Shown here: positions 5,716 to 10,982 of the stretch, piece after piece
Position numbering within the stretch: position 1 is the stretch's first letter
Layout: each line of letters starts with the position of its first letter
Notes under the pieces: model-generated
Told to the model about the DNA's origin: nothing
The model's database searches: none
What the model saw: the letters and a program-made list of their open reading frames with translations, nothing else
NCBI GenBank assembly: GCA_949744025.1
Contig: CATJWA010000294.1
Location: 1 to 11,417 of the forward strand
Reading direction: 5' to 3'
DNA: 11,417 nt
Source: an uncultured Eubacteriales bacterium
GTDB taxonomy: Bacteria > Bacillota > Clostridia > Oscillospirales > Oscillospiraceae
Program-made: the position numbers and the translations under genes

Positions 5716-7272
5716 ATGATTCGTGCAACTACAGGCGGCGTGCTCAAAAGCTACCGCAGCAATCTTATGAACTCATTTATATCTCTGAACAAGGCGCGCG
5801 ACACCGTGCTGAGCCAGCGCGTGTTCAACTCCTACGCCGAGGATCCCGCCGCCGCGGCCAAGGCTTTCAAGCTGCGCAAATCCCGCATGAGCGTGGAGAG
5901 CCAGTACGATATATGCAACGACGCTTACCGCAAATATCAAACCGCGTGGAGCTGCCTTGACTCCGTCGATAAGCTGATAGACACGGACAACGGCAAGGCC
6001 CTGAGCACGCTCAAGGGCACTACGCTGAAGATGCTCAACGACCCGACGGGCGACGCGCGCGAGCAGCTTGCCGAGGCGCTGGACCAGATGTCGGAGACCA
6101 TCGTGCAGACGCTCAACCAGAAGTACGGCGACAACTTCATTTTTGCCGGAGCCGACGGACACAACGTTCCCTTTGAGGTGCGTCAGGTGGATGGTCAGAA
6201 TAAGCTGTTCTACCGCGGCGTTGACGTTGACGCCGCTGTGCCGGAGACGATGAAGGACGCGGCGGGTGCGGATATAAGGCTCGATAAGGACGGCAACATC
6301 GATATGGCCAACGGCACAAGCTATCTTGCCGCGGACGCGGAGATGGTGAACGCGCCGGCGACGGATGCCGCAGGCAATGTGATAAAGGTTAAGGACGGCA
6401 AGCTGGACGCGGCCGGAGATAACCTGATGACAGGCTATACGACGATTACGAAGGCGGATTATGAGGCTTTGGTCAAGGCTGATCCAAACGCGCCTGAAAC
6501 CAATGTGCTTAAGGATGCCGACGGCACCACCCTGTATGAGGTTAAGGACAAGGACGGCAATGACGCTTATATTATAATAGGCACTTACGACACCATGACA
6601 GACGCCGAGCTCCAGGACCTTAAGGACAGCGCAATTCAGGACGGCACGGCTCCGTACATGGTCAAGGATGAGAACGGAGACGACTGCTATATTATCAACA
6701 GTAAGGACAGCATTATCTCCGAGGCGGAGTATGAGAAGGCCTGCTCGGATGTGGAAAAGCTCAAGTATCTGGCTAATGAGAAGTACTTCGTTGATATCGG
6801 TTTGGGCTTCCAGGAGAACGAGAAGGGAAACCTTATCGAGGCGAGCGGCTTCAACGCCTCTCTTGTCGGCCTGAACTTCATCGGCTACGGTAAGGATGCC
6901 GACGGAGAACCGAAAAACATTTATTCTCTGGTGCAGAGGATGAAGGAGGTTGCCGGCAGAATCAGGGAAGGCGAGGAATGGAGCAACTTCGACTATGAGG
7001 AGTTTAACGGTCTTGTCAAAAAGCTCGAGGGAGCCTCGTCCTCGTTCAAAACTGCGTACACAAACATGGACGCCGGCACGACGAAGCTGAAAAACAACCT
7101 CTCTCTGCTTGAGGAAAATTTCTATAATCTCCAGGAGCAGTATGCAGACCTTGAGGACGCTGACATGGCAGAATCAATAACCTCATTTATCTGGGCACAG
7201 TATTGCTACAACGCTGCGCTGAAGGTGGGCAACAGCATACTTTCGGAGAGCCTTATGGATTATCTGAACTAA
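5716..7272 (+). CDS. flgL: Flagellar hook-associated protein 3 FlgL (enlarged)
   Basis: 518 residues against about 300 in B. subtilis and E. coli. FlgL is the second junction protein, sitting on FlgK and starting the flagellin filament. The N-terminal flagellin-like helices are clear: MIRATTGGVLKSYRSNLMNS, then the conserved N-SYAEDPAAAAKAFKLR (about 38-54) and the long helix to DNFIFAGADG (139-148), matching the family F-x-F-x-G motif. The C-terminal helix EENFYNLQEQYADLEDADMA followed by ITSFIWAQYCYNAALKVGNS (488-507) is the flagellin-type D0 partner. Residues about 172-350 are an acidic insertion with degenerate internal repeats built on 'Y-x-T-x-T-x-A-(D/E)' and 'V-K-D-x-(D/N)-G'. The core resumes at VDIGLGFQENEKGNLIEASG (359-378). 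The ATG has AAGGAGG ten bases upstream and lies 21 bases after flgK, so the two are co-transcribed and probably share FlgN. Confidence 0.95.
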   Translation: MIRATTGGVLKSYRSNLMNSFISLNKARDTVLSQRVFNSYAEDPAAAAKAFKLRKSRMSVESQYDICNDAYRKYQTAWSCLDSVDKLIDTDNGKALSTLKGTTLKMLNDPTGDAREQLAEALDQMSETIVQTLNQKYGDNFIFAGADGHNVPFEVRQVDGQNKLFYRGVDVDAAVPETMKDAAGADIRLDKDGNIDMANGTSYLAADAEMVNAPATDAAGNVIKVKDGKLDAAGDNLMTGYTTITKADYEALVKADPNAPETNVLKDADGTTLYEVKDKDGNDAYIIIGTYDTMTDAELQDLKDSAIQDGTAPYMVKDENGDDCYIINSKDSIISEAEYEKACSDVEKLKYLANEKYFVDIGLGFQENEKGNLIEASGFNASLVGLNFIGYGKDADGEPKNIYSLVQRMKEVAGRIREGEEWSNFDYEEFNGLVKKLEGASSSFKTAYTNMDAGTTKLKNNLSLLEENFYNLQEQYADLEDADMAESITSFIWAQYCYNAALKVGNSILSESLMDYLN

Positions 7273-7337
7273 TTATACAATTAAAATTTTTTCAGCATAT
7301 ATCTACATCTATTCAGAGAGGAGCGGAACTTGCAATC

Positions 7338-7946
7338 ATGTATCCATTGATTGAAATCAAAACCGTCCCCATCGAAATTGAGATGAAGGTCACGCACGCG
7401 AAAATGGAGTACAGCCGCGGCACGGCCGACCTCGAAATTTCACGGGGAGACGGTGGGCTGAGCATAAAAAGCCGTCCGATAAAGCTCAATATCGACACTT
7501 TTGAAGCCCGTAATTCCATTACACCGACAGCCGTGCGCTCTATAGAGCAGTACGCCCAGAAGGGCCAGCAGGCCTCCTATACGGCGACTGCTACATACGC
7601 GCAGCAGGGACAAATGTTGCTTGAAGCAAAGATTGGACAGGATATGATTACACAATTTGCCGCCGATGCGCAGATGAAAAACTACAAACCTAACGTGGGG
7701 CTTGATTTTCTGCCAAAGACCGGACCCGAAATCACATGGGACCCGGGAGAGATGCACATCCGCTATGAGATGGATAAGCTCAACTTTGACTGGCGCGTGA
7801 ACCAGCCGCAGTTTGAGTTTACACCAGGCGACATTGAGCTTTCCGTTACTCAGCAGCCTGATGTTGTAATCAAGTATATCGGCGGCCCGATATATGTTCC
7901 GCCCTCTTCCGACCCCGACTATACACCGGTGGACGTTGAGGCGTAA
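7338..7946 (+). CDS. DUF6470 family protein (YviE-like)
   Basis: 202 residues. The sequence resembles the DUF6470 family, whose B. subtilis member YviE lies at the same place between flgL and fliW. Features: a hydrophobic beta start (MYPLIEIKTVPIEIEMKVTH), a charged strand-rich section (SIKSRPIKLNIDTFEARNSI, about 47-66), a Gln/Ala-rich helix (SIEQYAQKGQQASYTATATY) and a C-terminal strand series with PNVGLDFLP, GEMHIRYEMDKLNFDW and FEFTPGDIELSV. No signal peptide or membrane segment is visible; the tail ends in acidic, proline-rich residues. The open frame extends upstream into flgL, but ATG 7338 is preferred: it avoids a 70-base overlap and has AGGAG at 7319-7323, a 14-base spacing that is rather long. 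The molecular role is not established in this family as far as I know; synteny suggests a motility accessory. Confidence 0.85.
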   Translation: MYPLIEIKTVPIEIEMKVTHAKMEYSRGTADLEISRGDGGLSIKSRPIKLNIDTFEARNSITPTAVRSIEQYAQKGQQASYTATATYAQQGQMLLEAKIGQDMITQFAADAQMKNYKPNVGLDFLPKTGPEITWDPGEMHIRYEMDKLNFDWRVNQPQFEFTPGDIELSVTQQPDVVIKYIGGPIYVPPSSDPDYTPVDVEA

Positions 7947-7948
7947 GC

Positions 7949-7977
7949 GCCTCGGCAAGCGGGCAATGCCTCGAGGC
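7949..7977 (+). repeat. Hairpin between the DUF6470 gene and fliW
   Basis: GCCTCG (7949-7954) and CGAGGC (7972-7977) are reverse complements, and an inner GGCA/TGCC pairing can extend the stem with a small bulge around the loop AGCGGGCAA. It lies immediately after the DUF6470 stop and just before the fliW Shine-Dalgarno. There is no T-run, so it is more likely an RNA-stability or translational element than a terminator. Confidence 0.5.
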
Positions 7978-7994
7978 CAAATGGAGGAATTTTT

Positions 7995-8447
7995 GTGAAG
8001 CTGCAAACCAAGTATTTTGGAGAGATTGACTATGAGTGCGGCGACGTGCTGACCTTCCCTGCCGGGCTGTTTGGCTTTGAGGAGGAGCGGGAATTTCTGC
8101 TGCTTCCATTCGAGGGCAGCGCAGAAACCATGCTGTGCTTCCAGAGTATACAGACGCCCGCGCTGGCATTTGTGGCCATGAATCCTTTTGCCCTGCTGCC
8201 CGACTATGAGCCTGTATTGCAGAGCCATGAGCTTGAGGAGCTGGAGGTAAAGGAGAGCACCGAGCTGGCGTTTTACGTGCTGTGCGTGGTGAAAAATCCC
8301 GTGGCTGACAGCACGGTCAACCTTAAGTGTCCGGTGTCGATAAATCCCGACACGCGTGTGGCGCGGCAGGTGATTTTGGACACCGACAAATATGAGATGC
8401 GTCATCCTCTGGCCGAATTCGGCGAGAAGGAGGAAGCGCGATGCTGA
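7995..8447 (+). CDS. fliW: Flagellar assembly factor FliW
   Basis: 150 residues; the B. subtilis protein has 143. FliW binds newly made flagellin and, once flagellin is exported, is freed to bind CsrA and relieve its repression, so it couples flagellin translation to secretion. Family features: an N-terminal KYFGEIDYECGDVLTFPAGL segment (about 6-25) followed by FGFEEEREFLLLPFE, and LCFQSIQTPALAFVAMNPFA (47-66), which is the FliW pattern 'FxSl-x-xPxLaFv-x-x-P-f'. The VLCVV strand near 95, the VNLKCPVSINPDTRVARQVI region (108-127) and the C-terminal YEMRHPL are also typical. The start is GTG at 7995 with GGAGG seven bases upstream. The last seven bases overlap csrA, so the partner proteins are translationally coupled. 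Confidence 0.95.
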   Translation: MKLQTKYFGEIDYECGDVLTFPAGLFGFEEEREFLLLPFEGSAETMLCFQSIQTPALAFVAMNPFALLPDYEPVLQSHELEELEVKESTELAFYVLCVVKNPVADSTVNLKCPVSINPDTRVARQVILDTDKYEMRHPLAEFGEKEEARC

Positions 8448-8698
8448 TTTTACAGCGCAAGGCCGGCGAGTCGCTTGTAATCGGAGAGGACATAACTGTG
8501 CGTGTGGTGTCTGTGGACGGTATGCGCGTGCGTCTGGCTATAACAGCGCCGGATAATGTATCCATATTGCGCAGTGAGCTTGTAACTGCCGCGAACGCAA
8601 ACCGAGACTCCGCCATGGAGGAGAGCGCCCCTGCCGAGCTGCTGAACCTTTTGGGCGGTGTGCTCGATAGGGAAAAGGAGCCGGATAAGCCGGAATAA
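8441..8698 (+). CDS. csrA: Carbon storage / translational regulator CsrA
   Basis: 85 residues. CsrA is a dimeric RNA-binding protein that binds GGA motifs, often in hairpin loops overlapping Shine-Dalgarno sites, and blocks translation. The N-terminus MLILQRKAGESLVIGEDITV holds the RNA-contacting L4 and R6. The core strand MRVRLAITAPDNVSILRSEL (28-47) ends with the second key arginine, R44. Position 43, often histidine in the family, is leucine here. The long C-terminal tail (residues 48-85), acidic at its end, is in the extended range; in Firmicutes this helix forms part of the FliW-binding surface. GGAGG lies just upstream of the ATG, which overlaps the end of fliW by seven bases. A terminator follows at 8706. 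The downstream yjfB leader contains a predicted CsrA site. Confidence 0.96.
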   Translation: MLILQRKAGESLVIGEDITVRVVSVDGMRVRLAITAPDNVSILRSELVTAANANRDSAMEESAPAELLNLLGGVLDREKEPDKPE

Positions 8699-8705
8699 AA
8701 CCGTT

Positions 8706-8725
8706 AAAAAGCCCGCGGGCTTTTT
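8706..8725 (+). terminator. Intrinsic terminator after csrA (palindromic, potentially bidirectional)
   Basis: AAAAAGCCCG and CGGGCTTTTT form a perfect palindrome. The GC stem is followed by five T residues on either strand, so it can end transcription both ways. It starts eight bases after the csrA stop and closes the flgM-to-csrA unit, which means the following yjfB gene needs read-through or its own promoter. Confidence 0.85.
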
Positions 8726-8749
8726 ATAACCGCAAAGCGTATGCGTGAT

Positions 8750-8788
8750 TATGGGCTGAAGGATTAGCCTGTAATCGTGAAAGGAGGA
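8750..8788 (+). promoter_or_regulatory. Predicted CsrA-binding leader of the yjfB gene
   Basis: TATGGGCT (8750-8757) can pair with AGCCTGTA (8766-8773), six Watson-Crick pairs plus two wobbles, closing an eight-base loop GAAGGATT that presents GGA at 8761-8763. About 20 bases downstream, the Shine-Dalgarno AAGGAGGA (8781-8788) carries two more GGA triplets. A hairpin-loop GGA plus one over the Shine-Dalgarno is the known geometry of CsrA sites on the B. subtilis hag leader. The elements are seen; CsrA binding is inferred. Confidence 0.5.
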
Positions 8789-8795
8789 CTGCCAT

Positions 8796-8978
8796 ATGAT
8801 GGAATCCATAGCCGGAATGGCCATGGATATGAGCGCCGCTTCCTTTGCCACCCAGTACTCCATCTCCGTCACCAAGAAGATGATGGATACTCAGGAGCTG
8901 GCAGGTCAGGAGCTGCTCAACATGCTGCCCGATATTCAGTCTCTACCGAAGGGACAATATATCGACACATACGCATAA
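8796..8978 (+). CDS. YjfB-type putative motility protein
   Basis: 60 residues. The protein matches the small YjfB family (putative motility protein): an N-terminal short helix with repeated small residues, MESIAGMAMDMSAASFATQY (2-21), then the conserved ISVTKKMMDTQELAGQELLN stretch (23-42) and an LP-rich end. The family pattern is 'ISVLKK-x-MD-x-x-x-x-x-x-x-LL'. No signal peptide is visible. AAGGAGG lies eight bases before the ATG; the next codon is also ATG, but the first has the better spacing. It is bracketed by terminators at 8706 and 8984, so it is a single-gene unit placed where B. subtilis has hag (flagellin). Its expression is probably tied to motility and may be repressed by CsrA. 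Its molecular function is not known to me. Confidence 0.8.
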   Translation: MMESIAGMAMDMSAASFATQYSISVTKKMMDTQELAGQELLNMLPDIQSLPKGQYIDTYA

Positions 8979-8983
8979 AAATC

Positions 8984-9029
8984 AAGATGAAAGCCGTCTC
9001 AGCTCTGCTGAGGCGGCTTTCATCTTTGG
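8984..9029 (+). terminator. Intrinsic terminator after yjfB
   Basis: A 20-bp stem runs from 8984-9003 (starting AAGATGAAAGCCG) to 9007-9026 (ending CGGCTTTCATCTT), with a three-base TCT loop and one G-U wobble. The 3' side is rich in T (CTTTCATCTTT). It begins six bases after the yjfB stop. The near-perfect stem means it can also fold on the other strand, though the T-tract is short. Confidence 0.8.
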
Positions 9030-9562
9030 ATAAAGAATATAGGGCGGTGCTCCGTATTTTATATGATGACTGCTCAGGGCAGGAGCGGCTGCTGGCAGGA
9101 AATATACGGGGATGGCATAATTATGAAATGTAAGGTGGGACTGTGCCGAGACGGAGATATTTAAAGGGTGGAAAAGTGCGGATTGAAGGAATGGCAAAAA
9201 CAGTAAATTGTGGGCAAAAAGACTGGGATTACTAAGTTTTTTGCTTGTTGAAAAACCTGTTGAGAATGTTGATAACTCATGGGCATAGCAGAAGAAAGCT
9301 TTTGCCAGCATCGGCTTGACAAAGGTTAAGAGGATTACATAACGTGAAAACAGTATACATAATCACAGAGAGAGGGAGAGAGATAAAATTTTGAGGGAGG
9401 AAAGTTTGTGCAAAAAACCAACTTGACACGCACGGCGGCGCGGACGGAATGAAGGAGAAACTGCAATATTACTGATAGTAATTGCAAGGAACGCTCGCTT
9501 GTGGGACGTGCCCTGACGCGCTCCGATTTTAACACGGCAGGTAATCACGTGCTGCGCCGCGG
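9027..9562. other. Intergenic region between yjfB and the MATE gene, no convincing gene
   Basis: About 535 bases without a supportable protein gene. Composition is more AT-rich and more uneven than in neighbouring genes. It contains a foldable segment with a CCGTAT/ATACGG outer stem (9052-9109), three TGTTGA repeats (9246-9272) of which the last forms TGTTGATAA, a TTGACA promoter-like site (9316-9343), a purine-only tract (about 9366-9383), two tiny open frames with ribosome-binding-like sequences (9408-9475), a bulged hairpin (9463-9486), and a long-loop inverted repeat at the MATE stop (9510-9569). The minus-strand open frames here (up to 109 codons) look spurious: the longest reads through the yjfB terminator. 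Confidence 0.7.
9316..9343 (+). promoter_or_regulatory. Isolated plus-strand promoter-like sequence
   Basis: TTGACA at 9316-9321 is an exact -35 consensus. CATAAC at 9338-9343 is a partial -10 match at 16-base spacing, preceded by TTA. No protein gene follows on the plus strand; transcription from here would run into the 3' end of the convergent MATE gene. It could serve a small RNA or be chance. Confidence 0.35.
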
Positions 9563-9569
9563 TCAGGGC
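9510..9569. repeat. Inverted repeat overlapping the MATE stop codon
   Basis: GCCCTGACGCG (9510-9520) and CGCGGTCAGGGC (9558-9569) are reverse complements with a single bulged base, separated by 37 bases. The right arm includes the MATE stop codon (9563-9565). There is no T-run, so it is not a standard intrinsic terminator, but it could form the 3' end structure of the MATE mRNA. Confidence 0.5.
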
Positions 9570-10948
9570 TGGGGAAGGACATCACCGTCCGGAGTGAGGT
9601 GGCGGTAGACGGTGAGATACATGGTTATGAAGCAGGCCAGACCGCCTATCAAATCGGAGATGGGCTCGGAGAGGAACACGCCGTTTACGCCCAGGCCGAG
9701 TCCGGGCAGGAGCAGGACCAGCGGAACGACAATAATAACCTTGCGCAGCAGAGAGAAAAATACGGCCTGCCTTGACTTGCCCAGACCGACAAAGATGCTC
9801 TGTCCCGACATTTGCAGCGACATGAGTATGAAGCCGCAGAAGTACATGCGCATGGCCGGCGCACAGGCGTCGAGCATGACCTGCTCGTTGTTGAAAACAA
9901 GCACCAGCGCGCGCGGCAGGAGCATTATTATGAGCCAGACCACGACCGAATAGGCCACGTTGGCCGCGACGACGAAGCGTATGCCCTGCCTGACGCGGCC
10001 GTGGCAGCGCGCGCCGTAGTTGTAGCCGAGGACGGGCTGCGCGCCGGAGCTCAGCCCGTTCATAATCATGAAAACCACCTCGCGCACAGAGTTTATCACG
10101 GTCATGACGCCGACGTAGAGGTCTCCGCCGTATTTTTGAAGCTGGACGTTGCAGAAAATCTGTACTATGCCTCCGGTCGCGCTCATGACGAAGCCGGTCA
10201 CGCCTAAAGCGAGTATACGCCCTACAATGCGCGCGGAGAGGAGCATATTTTTCGGGCGGAGGTCGAGGATGGCGTGGCGGCTGGTGAGAAACAGCAGGGC
10301 CCAGGCCGCCGAGAGCGCCTGCGAGATGACTGTAGCCGTGGCCGCGCCGGCTATGCCCATATCCAGAGCGAAGATAAACACGGGGTCGAGCACGATATTT
10401 ACCACCGCTCCGAGCAGAACGGTCAGCATACCAACCGTGGCGAAGCCCTGGGCGTTTATGAAGCTGTTCATGCCGAGGCTTATCATCACGAACAGGGTAC
10501 CGAGTATGTAAATTTCCGCGTAATCCGCGGCGTAGGAGTAGGTGTCCGCGCTGGCGCCGAACAGGTAGAGTATCGGCTCCATGTAGACGAGAAACAGCGC
10601 CGTCACGGCCACGCCGATTATCAGCAGCATAGTCAGGGCATTGCCCATAATTTTTTCGGCGTAGTCTATCCGTCCCTGCCCGCGGGCAATGGAGCACAGC
10701 GGGCCGCCGCCCATGCCGCACAGGTTCGCCAGAGCGGCGATAATCGACACTACCGGCATCGTCAATCCCAGGCCCGTCAGCGCGTAGCTGCCGACACCGG
10801 GGATATGGCCGATATACATGCGGTCAACTATGCTGTAGGCCACGTTCACAAGCTGAGCCAGCGCCATGGGTACGGCCATACCGAGAATGACGCGCCACAT
10901 CGGTCCTTTTGTAAAATCGTTTTGAGTCTGTTTGCTTTGCTTAATCAC
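9563..10948 (-). CDS. MATE-family multidrug/toxin efflux transporter
   Basis: 461 residues, the normal MATE length, with about twelve hydrophobic segments. These membrane transporters export cationic drugs or metabolites using a Na+ or H+ gradient. Family features: NDFTKGPMWRVILGMAVPMA (10-29) and VNVAYSIVDRMYIGH (34-48) at the start; GMNSFINAQGFATVGML (159-175), VNIVLDPVFIFALDMGIAGA (183-202) and ATATVISQ in the first half; and, in the second half, NGLSSGAQPVLGYNYGARC (297-315), which is the conserved 'G-x-QP-x-x-GYNYGA' motif of the MepA-like branch. The two halves are the expected internal repeat. The start is GTG at 10948; an ATG at residue 17 would delete the family N-terminus and has poor spacing to its nearest Shine-Dalgarno. 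The ribosome binding site (GGGAAGAAG) is weak. uvrB ends 34 bases upstream, so the two are probably co-transcribed. Substrate unknown. Confidence 0.93.
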   Translation of the reverse strand: MIKQSKQTQNDFTKGPMWRVILGMAVPMALAQLVNVAYSIVDRMYIGHIPGVGSYALTGLGLTMPVVSIIAALANLCGMGGGPLCSIARGQGRIDYAEKIMGNALTMLLIIGVAVTALFLVYMEPILYLFGASADTYSYAADYAEIYILGTLFVMISLGMNSFINAQGFATVGMLTVLLGAVVNIVLDPVFIFALDMGIAGAATATVISQALSAAWALLFLTSRHAILDLRPKNMLLSARIVGRILALGVTGFVMSATGGIVQIFCNVQLQKYGGDLYVGVMTVINSVREVVFMIMNGLSSGAQPVLGYNYGARCHGRVRQGIRFVVAANVAYSVVVWLIIMLLPRALVLVFNNEQVMLDACAPAMRMYFCGFILMSLQMSGQSIFVGLGKSRQAVFFSLLRKVIIVVPLVLLLPGLGLGVNGVFLSEPISDLIGGLACFITMYLTVYRHLTPDGDVLPQP

Positions 10949-10982
10949 GTTTTTTCGCTTCTTCCCGCGGGCTGTGCCGCGA

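Noticed and set aside
7203..7337. Upstream extension of the DUF6470 frame into flgL
   Set aside because: It would overlap flgL by 70 bases; ATG 7338 has a purine-rich ribosome binding site and gives a protein that begins like the family.
7440..8405. 321-codon minus-strand open frame opposite the DUF6470 gene and fliW
   Set aside because: Antisense shadow of two recognised genes; composition is that of a reversed frame.
8680..8688. GCCGGATAA near the end of csrA as a SigD promoter for yjfB
   Set aside because: It has an extra G relative to GCCGATAA, no TAAA at the right distance, and transcripts from it would meet the terminator at 8706.
8982..9311. 109-codon minus-strand open frame in the intergenic region
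   Set aside because: It reads through the yjfB terminator hairpin, lacks a convincing ribosome binding site, and resembles no family.
9423..9428. Second TTGACA in the intergenic region
   Set aside because: No -10-like sequence lies 16-18 bases downstream; the following bases are GC-rich.
9542..10950. TAATCACGT at both ends of the MATE gene (9542-9550 and 10942-10950) as attachment or target-site repeats
   Set aside because: Only nine bases, one copy at the MATE start codon itself, and no recombinase or other mobile-element signs.
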